In this document: positions 9,142 to 16,426 of the stretch, piece after piece
How the letters are laid out: each line of letters begins with the position of its first letter
Numbering within the stretch: position 1 is the stretch's first letter
Notes under the pieces: model-generated
Seen by the model: only the letters and a program-made list of their open reading frames with translations
The model's database searches: none
Told to the model about the DNA's origin: nothing
Position numbers and translations under genes: made by a program
Assembly: GCF_000738435.1 (NCBI RefSeq)
Contig: NZ_CP003984.1
Location: 2,790,001-2,854,000, forward strand
Origin: Planktomarina temperata RCA23
Lineage (GTDB): Bacteria > Pseudomonadota > Alphaproteobacteria > Rhodobacterales > Rhodobacteraceae
Reading direction: 5' to 3'
DNA: 64,000 nucleotides

Positions 9142-9336
9142 ATGAAAATGAAGACACCCACCTTGGACGCGCTGGAGTTACGGCAACAGGTCTGGGATTG
9201 CGCGGGGATTTCAGGGAAGGACCGCCGCAGCCGGGTTCTTGCCAAGATCGACCAAAGTGTCTCGGGCTACACCGTCGAACGGAAAGTAGGCGGTGTAGCT
9301 ACACTGCGGCGGATCAAGGTCACGAAGACAAAGTAG
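9142..9336 (+). pseudogene. C-terminal remnant of a winged-helix-like gene related to the one at 41413
   Basis: The 64 codons match the last half of the 111-residue protein encoded at 41413-41748: QVWDCAGI, RSRVL.KID, GY.VER and a basic tail are shared. The N-terminal half is missing and the fragment starts at the break with the IS481 remnant. Like its relative it converges on an HGGxSTG gene, 20 nt downstream here. An ATG at 9142 allows an open frame, but no ribosome site precedes it, so it is treated as a remnant of a once intact mobile-element gene. Function of the family is unknown. Confidence 0.6.
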
Positions 9337-9356
9337 CGCTATTTAGGTGGCCGCTG

Positions 9357-9713
9357 TCAGGGTTTGAACATTTCCCTCCAGTCCTTGCCCAAGGTCCCCG
9401 CTGCAATGGCCTCCTTTTCGATGTCTCGCAGCTCCGCTCGGATCTCCCGTCCAATCTGGGCACGACGCTTCGCTTCAGCCTTCGCGGCTTTGGTGAAGCG
9501 TCCGTGTTTTAGGTGCAGGGTTTCCAGCTTCGCCAAACCCTCTGCAGTCTTAGCACCTGTAGACTTGCCACCATGGTTGCGGCAGCGCGCCTTGCCCCTC
9601 ATTGCTGGGTTCTGACAGTGCGTTCCCTGACGTGTCTTTGCGCCACAACGCGCTCCTGGCCAATCTGGCCCCAGCTCCCAGCCCTTCCCTGCTTCAAAGA
9701 ATGCTTCATGCAT
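9357..9713 (-). CDS. HGGxSTG-domain protein
   Basis: A 118-residue basic protein with a small cysteine/histidine module (RCGAKTRQGTHCQNPA, then ARCRNHGGKSTG) followed by a lysine/arginine-rich helical tail. The Cys/His spacing suggests a zinc-binding knuckle. GGAGGGG stands 7 nt before the ATG. A clear homologue lies at 41898-42257 on the integrative element, with the same convergent neighbour. Such proteins are frequent on Roseobacter and phage-like islands; their function is not known to me. The frame is intact, although its partner gene is broken. Confidence 0.72.
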   Translation of the reverse strand: MHEAFFEAGKGWELGPDWPGARCGAKTRQGTHCQNPAMRGKARCRNHGGKSTGAKTAEGLAKLETLHLKHGRFTKAAKAEAKRRAQIGREIRAELRDIEKEAIAAGTLGKDWREMFKP

Positions 9714-9744
9714 GATTGATCCCCTCCGTGAGATTGTTGCGTTT

Positions 9745-10600
9745 CACCTCAGATCCAAGGACCGAGGTCCAAGAAGTGCGGTCCTTAGTAAACAGCTGCG
9801 GCAGTAGCCCCACGGACCTTGGTCCTTGGCCTACTGGCCTAGCTGCTCCCTGAGTGCCATTGGCGTAATTCCGTATAAAACCAGCCAAACAACCCACTTG
9901 CGCTCGTACGGGCCTCTCTGACTCTGTGTGACGCCTTTCAGGCCTCGAAGACTGCCGCATGGCCATGATGTTCCAGTCCATTTTCGTTTCTCCCATTCAC
10001 TTGGCCTCAGATCGACGATCCTTGAGCCCTTGACCTCACTGCTGGATACTCGCTGCGTGAACCACGGACCTTGGAACATATAACTCGCAACACGAACCAG
10101 GGTGCTTTGAGCGCGGAGCAAGGCCCGTGGACCACCGACCTTGGACCTTGATCCACGCAGCTCGCTCTCTTCCAGGTTATTGCGCCCTGCCAATGCATCA
10201 ATCTCCACGAATTCCCATCACCCCAAGAGCGCCAGCCTTCCAAACAGTATGGGGGGTTACTTGAGGTTTTGGACCTGTCCAAAGCTTCTGTAACTTCACC
10301 CCCTACCCCCTTAAACAGGGCCCCCTATTATGATCCACACCCTATACTTGTTAGGCCTCCAGTTTGCGCCGGATTTATTTTCATTTGGGCTTGTTTCCAG
10401 CCAACACCTACGGATCAAGGATCACGGATCACGAACCTTGGACCTCAGGATCCTCTTCAGTGGCAGGAAAATACTGCAGCCCCTCGATGTGTTATACTAT
10501 AACATAATCTCAATTGAGGCAAGCGCTGGGTCGGCCATTATGCAGCGGGCTACGGTGGTTGGATGGCGGTACGTGGTCCTCGGATCTCGGCCTTTGTGGC
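9745..10600. repeat. GGTCC/GGACC heptamer-repeat region, no convincing gene
   Basis: This stretch of about 850 bases contains many degenerate copies of a 7-bp unit close to TGGTCCG or its complement CGGACCA. Examples are near 9755-9770, 9796-9820 (CGGACCTTGGTCCTTGG), 10060-10075, 10123-10150 and 10420-10450. Several open frames cross it on both strands, but they are rich in repeat-derived residues and lack ribosome sites. The first of the two 144-bp direct repeats (10252-10395) lies inside. Confidence 0.6.
10252..10395 (+). repeat. 144-bp direct repeat, copy 1
   Basis: Copy 1 of an imperfect direct repeat whose second copy is at 11318-11461, offset by 1066 bases throughout with few or no gaps. 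Shared blocks include GGGTTACTTGAG, AAAGCTTCTG, AACTTCACCCCCT, TTAAACAGGG, GATCCACACCCT, CTTGTTAGGCCTCCA and TTTTCATTTGG. Together the two copies bracket the toxin-antitoxin pair. Confidence 0.85.
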
Positions 10601-10679
10601 AGATGTGAGTACGCAACAGTGACATTCTATCTTTAATAGTAGCTATTGACGACATCGTCGCCGTTGGCTACATAGGCTT

Positions 10680-10934
10680 ATGAAAGAAGTCGTATACTCC
10701 AAGACCGCGCAGAAATCACTTCTGCGGATACCTCGAAACTGGGCAATTCGTATACGAAATAAGATAAATGCTTATGCGGCAGATCCCACCTCACAGGCCA
10801 AGAATGTCAAGGCGTTACAGGGTTATGAGGGAATGCTGCGGCTAAGAGTGGGTGACTGGCGCGTAACGATGGTCGATAGAACAGTTATCGAGATTATCGA
10901 CATCAAAGCCCGCGGCAGCGCCTACAAGGAGTGA
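10680..10934 (+). CDS. RelE/ParE-family toxin
   Basis: An 84-residue basic protein of the RelE superfamily: VVYSKTAQKSLLRIP at the start, KNVKALQGYEGMLRLRVGDWRV in the middle and VIEIIDIKARGSAYK at the end. Toxins of this fold usually cleave mRNA on the ribosome; the R..R-x-GDWRV segment corresponds to the catalytic strand. The gene precedes and nearly touches an HTH antitoxin gene, the toxin-first order seen in HigBA/RelE-HTH pairs. It lies between two 144-bp direct repeats, suggesting that it moved as a unit or was retained after a duplication. Confidence 0.82.
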   Translation: MKEVVYSKTAQKSLLRIPRNWAIRIRNKINAYAADPTSQAKNVKALQGYEGMLRLRVGDWRVTMVDRTVIEIIDIKARGSAYKE

Positions 10935-10939
10935 TGCAA

Positions 10940-11293
10940 ATGAATGAGATGGTTACTATACCCAAGGTCGAATACCTTCGCCTCAAGGCGCTTGACGAAG
11001 ATATGAGCGATTTGCACAGTGCTACAGCAATCCTTGATCGCATCAAAGCTGGGACTGAAGATCTGATCCCCTCTAACGTGGTAGATCGCCTGCTTGATGG
11101 GGACCCCCCGTTGAGAGTTTGGCGCGAGCACCGGGAGTTGTCGCAAACGGAACTGGCCCGACGGTCCGGCGTCAACCGCATCCAACTCATCGACATCGAA
11201 GCTGGCCGCAAGACCGGCTCTGTAGCTACACTCACGAAGCTGGCAAAAGCGCTTGCTGTGGATCTGGACGACCTAGTGGTGGCTACAGACTAG
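10940..11293 (+). CDS. XRE/HTH antitoxin
   Basis: A 117-residue antitoxin. The N-terminal half (MVTIPKVEYLRLKALDED) resembles the Phd/DUF-type toxin-binding helices, and the C-terminal half is an XRE helix-turn-helix (LSQTELARRSGVNRIQLIDIEAGRK). AGGAG at 10927-10931 best serves the ATG at 10940, and a GTG at 10931 would extend it by three residues. It should neutralise the RelE-like protein and repress the pair. Assignment rests on the partner and the HTH. Confidence 0.8.
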   Translation: MNEMVTIPKVEYLRLKALDEDMSDLHSATAILDRIKAGTEDLIPSNVVDRLLDGDPPLRVWREHRELSQTELARRSGVNRIQLIDIEAGRKTGSVATLTKLAKALAVDLDDLVVATD

Positions 11294-11317
11294 GCTGGGC
11301 GATCCTGAATGGGCACT

Positions 11318-11461
11318 GGGGGTTACTTGAGCTTTTCGACTTGCCCAAAGCTTCTGCAACTTCACCCCCTCTCCCCTTAAACAGGGGGCCCCTATTTTGA
11401 TCCACACCCTCCACTTGTTAGGCCTCCAATTTGTGCCGGATGTATTTTCATTTGGACTTGT
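11318..11461 (+). repeat. 144-bp direct repeat, copy 2
   Basis: The second copy of the repeat at 10252-10395, starting 25 nt after the antitoxin stop. Differences are scattered single bases. The following part of the gap (to 11899) holds no convincing gene. Confidence 0.85.
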
Positions 11462-11669
11462 GGCCCAGGAACAAGGAGCCATGCGCCGAGGTCCTAGCTG
11501 CACGGACAGTGCCTCACCTAAAGATGTTTGTTGAACCGCGCACATCGGAATGGAGCACAGTCGCAAGGCCATCGACGCAGGGAGTATGTTACATCAAATT
11601 AAATACAAATGTAATTAATGGGGGTGCTTTAAGCAAGATTTTTTGGGTGGGTTAGTGGGCGCTAGGCTC

Positions 11670-11875
11670 TCGGTCCACGGACCGTGGTTCTTGGCTCAGC
11701 CATCAACCCTGCGGCTCTGTCGGCGCTCTTCAGTAAGCCTATACTGAGCGGGTTGTGGTTAGTGCTGCCAGGGCTGCAAATGTAGAATCTTGGGCGCTGG
11801 GCTGATGGTCCTTGAAGCTACGGTCTGGGCGGTTGGTCCGTGGTCCGTGGTCCGTAGTTCTCGGACCTTGGGTCT
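11670..11875. repeat. second cluster of GGTCC heptamers
   Basis: Near 11676-11696 the sequence reads CTCGGTCCACGGACCGTGG, and near 11838-11870 there is a short tandem run of TGGTCCG units (three in a row) followed by degenerate copies. The units match those at 9745-10600 and 41765-41807. The rest of 11462-11899 shows nothing recognisable. Confidence 0.6.
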
Positions 11876-11899
11876 CTCACTCTTTGTCAGGAGAAACCC

Positions 11900-12169
11900 C
11901 TATTCATCCGCCCACTTTGAGCAGCGTGGCGCTGTGCGCTCGCCAACCACACTCACTCTGTCCATGTTGCAGGCCCGCACCCGTCCGTTGTTGGCATGAA
12001 GAAACCAGCCTTGTTCGCCGAACTTGGGCAAATGCCACAGCGCATCACCAGATTGAACGCTGGGCGGGGCAAACTGAGCGTTAGCTGTACCGCTGGTATT
12101 ATCTGAGGATAGAGCACCAATGACTGTGCCTACGCCTACGAGGGCAGCACCAAGTAAGAGTTGTTTCAT
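11900..12169 (-). CDS. small exported protein of unknown function
   Basis: An 89-residue protein with a clear signal peptide (KQLLLGAALVGVGTVIGAL) and a short mature domain containing two cysteines (ACNMD and RCSKW) that could form a disulfide. AAAGGAGA stands 7 nt before the ATG, supporting real translation. The mature part contains SGDALWHLPKFGEQGWFLHANNG, whose aromatic, glycine-rich character suggests a small SH3-like or secreted domain. I do not recognise the family. Confidence 0.6.
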   Translation of the reverse strand: MKQLLLGAALVGVGTVIGALSSDNTSGTANAQFAPPSVQSGDALWHLPKFGEQGWFLHANNGRVRACNMDRVSVVGERTAPRCSKWADE

Positions 12170-12215
12170 AGGGTGGTCTCCTTTGGGTGTAAGAGTGTTT
12201 CACAAGTGTATCACG

Positions 12216-12243
12216 AAAAAAGCCCTGCCTATTGGTAGGACTT
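12216..12243 (-). terminator. rho-independent terminator after the first DUF6447 gene
   Basis: On the reverse strand AAGTCCTACC-AATA-GGCAGGGCT is followed by six T residues. It lies about 100 nt downstream of the gene at 12343-12543. Confidence 0.65.
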
Positions 12244-12342
12244 GATTTTAGCTAAACACTTAGCGCATCGCGAGAACCTACTCAGCGAGTTAACACAATT
12301 ATTAAATAATGGTTAAATCAACTTCAGACAATCTCATATTTG

Positions 12343-12543
12343 TCAGGCGTCCTTAGGCAGCTCCGCATTCAGCGCTTGCGCGTATGCATTGCGAGCTGTC
12401 TGGGCAATTGCCAGTTGTTGCTGCAGACGAACAATTTCTTGATCAGTGAGCTGCATGCTACCCAACTGCGCTTTTGCGGCGTCGGACAGGTCATCAAGAA
12501 TGTACTCTTTGTCATTGATCGTGATAGTTTTAGATTCGGTCAT
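12343..12543 (-). CDS. DUF6447 family protein, paralogue 1
   Basis: A 66-residue protein with the DUF6447 layout: a beta hairpin (KTITINDKEYILDDLSD), then AAKAQLGSMQLTDQEI and a coiled helix ending TARNAYAQALNAEL. Three paralogues lie at 25394-26089, on the far side of the RTX adhesin and type I secretion block. No strong ribosome site is visible. Function is unknown; the repeated link with secretion genes suggests a helper role in that system. Confidence 0.8.
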   Translation of the reverse strand: MTESKTITINDKEYILDDLSDAAKAQLGSMQLTDQEIVRLQQQLAIAQTARNAYAQALNAELPKDA

Positions 12544-12720
12544 GGTTAGTATCCTTCGAGTATCTCTCTTTAAGTCATCCCTATTAAATCATCTAATCTA
12601 ACTACAATTACAAGCTTCACAGGCAACTTATAGGCCATAAAAATGGCGTTTTCTACGGTAAGTGGTATGTCGATGTCAGCAAGCTTAACAAGTGCAACTC
12701 GAACACACACGTTCACACAT

Positions 12721-12757
12721 AAAAGCCCCCACATTGCTGCGGGGGCTTTTGTTTTTT
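12721..12757. terminator. bidirectional terminator
   Basis: AAAAGCCCCC-ACATTGCT-GCGGGGGCTTTT forms a strong stem with T-rich tails on both strands (TTTTGTTTTTT on plus, TTTTATG on minus). It ends transcription of the leftward adhesin gene that stops at 12786. Confidence 0.85.
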
Positions 12758-12785
12758 AATTACGCCGCAAGATACCGTGTTTGGG

Positions 12786-15700
12786 TTAAACAAATACGTT
12801 AGTATCAAGCAGTGTGTTTGTGAAATTTGTAACCTCAACTATAAAGTCGGCAGCACTGAATTGATCATCTGCGTTAAGGTCGACAGCAAGGTATGTCTTA
12901 CCACTAAGATCACCTGCGTTCGTGGTTACCAACGCTGCGGTAATAGTACCACCGCCGCCCCCGGTATTGAAGCCTGCACCAGAGCCAACATTCAAGAGAG
13001 TGTTCATATCTGCAATGAAGGTTGCCTCATCCACGCTGCCGGTTACAGCATTCTCCACACTTCCAACAGTAACTGTCAGATCTATTGTATCAGCAGCAGC
13101 CCCATTAGCGACGAAGCCATCAATTAGGTCAATACCTGCAACAGAGCTAGAAGCAGCTACTGTATCAGCAGCACCAGCTGCAAACACAAACTTATCGGCA
13201 CCTGCACCACCAGTCATCACATCTCGACCTGCGCCACCCGTTATAACGTCATCGCCGTTACCTGTCGTGATAACATTGGTACCAGTGGTCCCAGTAACAG
13301 ATATGGCGCCAGTATAGGCAGTTGCTGTCAAGTCACCCAATACGAGCGACACTGTCGCGTCGTTGGCACCTGTCATGGTAAGAACTTGACCATCGGTCAG
13401 AGCATTCGCATTGATTGCATCTGTACCATTTGTATCAGTACCCAAACCAAGAGTTATGGTGGCTACTGATGCAACTGTAATATCCTGAGCTGCGGTAGAT
13501 GTATCTGTCAGATCTGCACTCAAGCCAGTGATCGTTGTGGCACCCGCACCTGAAGTGGACAGCGTTTGATCATCCACCATAGCAGTCGCAACGATTGCTG
13601 TAGCGCCAGTGCTCGAAATCGAGCTAGAAGCTGTACCCGTCGTAAACTGACCGGTTGAACCAGTACCAGTAACCGTCAACGCACCTGTATAAGCCGTGGC
13701 TGTAACATCACCATTGGCGAAGGACACTGTCGCGTCGTTGGCACCTGTCAGAGTAACAACTTGACCATCGGTCAGAGCATTCGCATTGATTGCATCTGTA
13801 CCAGTTGTATCAGTACCCAAACCAAGAGTTATGGTGGCTACTGATGCAACTGTAATATCCTGAGCTTTGGTAGATGTATCTGTCAGATCTGCACTCAAGC
13901 CAGTGATCGTTGTGGCACCCGCACCTGAAGTGCTCAGCGTTTGATCATCCGCCATAGCAGTCGCAACGATTGCTGTAGTGCCAGTGCTCGAAATCGAGCT
14001 AGAAGCTGTACCCGTCGTAAACTGACCGGTTGTACCAGTACCAGTAACCGTCAACGCACCTGTATAAGCCGTGGCTGTAACATCACCATTGGCGAAGGAC
14101 ACTGTCGCTGTCGTAGACCCTGTGAGCGAAAGCACTTCGGCGTCTGTTAACGCAATTGCATTAACGTCCTGAGAAGCAGCGGACGTCGCAATAAGAGCTC
14201 CTCCATCAGATATAGTCACACCCGTCATATCCCCATCCAGCGTAACTATGGCTGTGGATCCGGCCGCGAGGGTTAAATTCTCTACGTTTGAGATTGTTGC
14301 TCCTGAAGCAAGATTAGAGGTCGCCGTAACTTGCGCAGTCACAACCATGGTGTCACCGGTCCCGTTACCACCATCGATTGAGGTATCAGCATTGACTTCG
14401 GCGATATTTGCAAAATTGAAGATGTCATCCCCATCACCGCCTGCCAATACGTCGGCCCCGGCACCGCCTGTGATCGTGTCAACACCTGCACCACCTGTGA
14501 TGGTGTTAATCTGAGCATTACCAGTCAGCGTGTTGTCGCCAGCGTTACCTGTGAGAGCAATCGCAGTGGCTGAAGTTACGTTAGATGCGTCAATACTTTC
14601 ATTAGTGGTACCAGTTGCGGTACCATCAGCTGCCGCGATAGCGACTTCTTCAACAACTGTACTCGCATCAAGAGTTAGCGTGGCAGCATCGGTAGCTGTA
14701 AAACGGATCGTATCCGTATCAGCGCCACCCACAATTGTTTCACCAGGATCGTGATGAGCCTCATCAGCAATTATGAATATATCGTTACCAGCGCCACCAT
14801 CAATCTCATCAGCGCCATCACCACCAGTGATAGTGTCAACACCCGAGCCAGCATTAATGGTATCGGCTTGCGCGCTGCCTGTGATAGTTACCGCTTGGGT
14901 CGAACCAGTGGCGTTCAAAACAGTTCCAGCGGCAAGTCCTACAATGTTAGCGGCGTACGTCGCACCAACCCCGGTTGCATTAAGGACCGTCGTCACGGCG
15001 GCCTCGGATGTCACATTTACTGTCTGCAGGTTAGACGTGGTCGTCAAAGTAACCTCATCTGCTCCCAAGCCAGTCGTAATGGTGTTTGTTCCTGCGGAGG
15101 CAGTGATCGTATCGGCTCCTGCGCCTAGATCGACTGTGTTCGTTCCGGTAGTTCCGACAGTCAAGGCTTGAACCCCGTCACTTGCCGTAACGGTCAATGC
15201 ACCTGTACCGGACACGGCTACATCGTGTACGGCCTCTGCGGTACTTGTTAATGTAATTGTATCAACGGTCAGGCTAGTAACAGCCGCTTTCGACTTCGTA
15301 ACACCACCCGAGTCAGCTGTATTGAAGAAGAGCGCGCCACCAGCGGTTGTTAGGTCCACATTTCCAAACCCATTAGAAACACTGAACGCAGAGGTATCTG
15401 TTTGGGTCAGTCCAAATATCGGCGCGCCGCCGCCGCCGCCGCCGCCGCCTCCGCCGCCTCCGGAACCACTACCACTACTGTCGTCCCCAGATCCACTGTC
15501 CTCGCCAGATCCACTTTCACCACTGTCCTCGCCAGATCCACTGTCACCACTGTCAGCCGGCGCCTCAGAAACAGCTTTAACCTCGGCCACCGCAGCAGTT
15601 TGCTTGGTAGCGAGAACCTCGGTGGTCAGTGTTTCGTCTGCGTCGCTGGATGCTGCAACAGTAATATTGCTGGATTCGCCATAAACTGACACAGTGCCGG

Positions 15701-16319
15701 CTGTGAGCAAGGCAACGAGCTCATCGGCTTCAGCAGAAGAAGCAACCTCAATCGTGATCGAACCCGTCGATGCGTTACTGATCAGAGTCGGAATTTCTTT
15801 AACTTGAGCCAGGCTCAATATCGCACCAGAGGCAACTTCGACACGCGTGATTGAGGAGAGATCCGCGGCTGTTGCGTCGACTGTTCCATCGGTAATCTTT
15901 AACGTTGTGAAACCCGTTACAGTACTGCTCGCATCCAAGGTTACAGTATCGTCAGCATCAGCAAAGTCAAATTCAAGCGTACCAGTGCCGCTCGCAGTAA
16001 GTGTGATTGAATAAGCGTTATCAACAGTGTCATCGGTTACCGCAAATTTTGCCGAGCTGCTGTCGTTAAGAGCGAACCCCGTTACGGCAGAGGCCGAGTA
16101 TGTATCACCAGATTTCGTAAGAGTAAGTAGGGTTGATTGAGGAGCCGGTGTGTCACTACCACCACCACAGGCAGCCACAAGAAGTGTGAGAGATGACAAA
16201 CCACCAGCATTTGCGGCCTTCTTAAGTTTAGCAGCGCGTTTACTTTTGCCGCTAACGGCGACCGATGCTTTTGTATCTAGCAACTCGACTGACGCCAACT
16301 CAATTTTAGTCATTTTCAT
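12786..16319 (-). CDS. RTX / beta-strand-repeat secreted adhesin 1
   Basis: A 1177-residue acidic, threonine/alanine-rich protein. A lysine/alanine-rich leader (about 1-37) precedes a hydrophobic stretch with a lipobox-like SLTLLVAACGGGS. Further on is a Ser/Gly/Asp/Glu linker ending in 12 consecutive glycines (about residues 255-300), then a long beta-repeat body. Calcium-binding nonapeptides (GGxGxDxxx) occur in three clusters, for example TITGGDGADEIDGGAGND and VITGGAGRDVMTGGAGADKF. Two 125-residue tandem repeats sit at 13356-14105. The C-terminus (AVDLNADDQFSAADF...DTNVFV) fits an uncleaved type I secretion signal. GAGGAG precedes the ATG. The divergent TolC-ABC-HlyD operon next to adhesin 2 is the likely exporter. 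A role in surface attachment or biofilm is inferred from the architecture. Confidence 0.85.
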   Translation of the reverse strand: MKMTKIELASVELLDTKASVAVSGKSKRAAKLKKAANAGGLSSLTLLVAACGGGSDTPAPQSTLLTLTKSGDTYSASAVTGFALNDSSSAKFAVTDDTVDNAYSITLTASGTGTLEFDFADADDTVTLDASSTVTGFTTLKITDGTVDATAADLSSITRVEVASGAILSLAQVKEIPTLISNASTGSITIEVASSAEADELVALLTAGTVSVYGESSNITVAASSDADETLTTEVLATKQTAAVAEVKAVSEAPADSGDSGSGEDSGESGSGEDSGSGDDSSGSGSGGGGGGGGGGGGAPIFGLTQTDTSAFSVSNGFGNVDLTTAGGALFFNTADSGGVTKSKAAVTSLTVDTITLTSTAEAVHDVAVSGTGALTVTASDGVQALTVGTTGTNTVDLGAGADTITASAGTNTITTGLGADEVTLTTTSNLQTVNVTSEAAVTTVLNATGVGATYAANIVGLAAGTVLNATGSTQAVTITGSAQADTINAGSGVDTITGGDGADEIDGGAGNDIFIIADEAHHDPGETIVGGADTDTIRFTATDAATLTLDASTVVEEVAIAAADGTATGTTNESIDASNVTSATAIALTGNAGDNTLTGNAQINTITGGAGVDTITGGAGADVLAGGDGDDIFNFANIAEVNADTSIDGGNGTGDTMVVTAQVTATSNLASGATISNVENLTLAAGSTAIVTLDGDMTGVTISDGGALIATSAASQDVNAIALTDAEVLSLTGSTTATVSFANGDVTATAYTGALTVTGTGTTGQFTTGTASSSISSTGTTAIVATAMADDQTLSTSGAGATTITGLSADLTDTSTKAQDITVASVATITLGLGTDTTGTDAINANALTDGQVVTLTGANDATVSFANGDVTATAYTGALTVTGTGSTGQFTTGTASSSISSTGATAIVATAMVDDQTLSTSGAGATTITGLSADLTDTSTAAQDITVASVATITLGLGTDTNGTDAINANALTDGQVLTMTGANDATVSLVLGDLTATAYTGAISVTGTTGTNVITTGNGDDVITGGAGRDVMTGGAGADKFVFAAGAADTVAASSSVAGIDLIDGFVANGAAADTIDLTVTVGSVENAVTGSVDEATFIADMNTLLNVGSGAGFNTGGGGGTITAALVTTNAGDLSGKTYLAVDLNADDQFSAADFIVEVTNFTNTLLDTNVFV
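13356..14105 (-). repeat. two near-identical 375-bp tandem repeats inside adhesin 1
   Basis: Two consecutive 375-bp units (about 13356-13730 and 13731-14105) are nearly identical in DNA, encoding 125 residues each (TGQFTTGTASSSISSTG; DDQTLSTSGAGATTITG). A partial, more diverged third unit follows toward 13285. Such low divergence implies recent duplication or gene conversion. Confidence 0.9.
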
Positions 16320-16387
16320 TACTGCTTCTCCTCAGAAGTATTTTTGTCCTTACAGAAACTTGAAACCGCTTTTGAAAAGACAAAATA

Positions 16388-16412
16388 CCCCCCCCATCTA
16401 AGACGGGGGGGG
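16388..16412 (-). terminator. C8/G8 hairpin between the two adhesin genes
   Basis: A run of eight C, a 9-base loop and a run of eight G lie in the 107-nt gap downstream of adhesin 2 and upstream of adhesin 1. On the reverse strand the stem is followed by TATTTT. It may act as a weak terminator or attenuator between the two genes. Confidence 0.6.
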
Positions 16413-16426
16413 AATATATGTTTTAG

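Noticed and set aside
8778-9512. 244-residue plus-strand frame
   Set aside because: It crosses the IS481 remnant and HGGxSTG gene on the wrong strand and joins unrelated pieces.
9706-10208. Overlapping leftward frames of 96 and 125 residues
   Set aside because: They run through heptamer repeats and lack translation signals or family features.
9745-11875. Possible CRISPR array from the GGTCC repeats
   Set aside because: Units are about 7 bp, degenerate, irregularly spaced and lack unique spacers of constant length; no cas genes are present.
12302-12316. A further TTAA-N7-TTAA match as a CtrA site
   Set aside because: It lies downstream of the nearest gene and is separated from the next leftward gene by a terminator, so a promoter role is unlikely.
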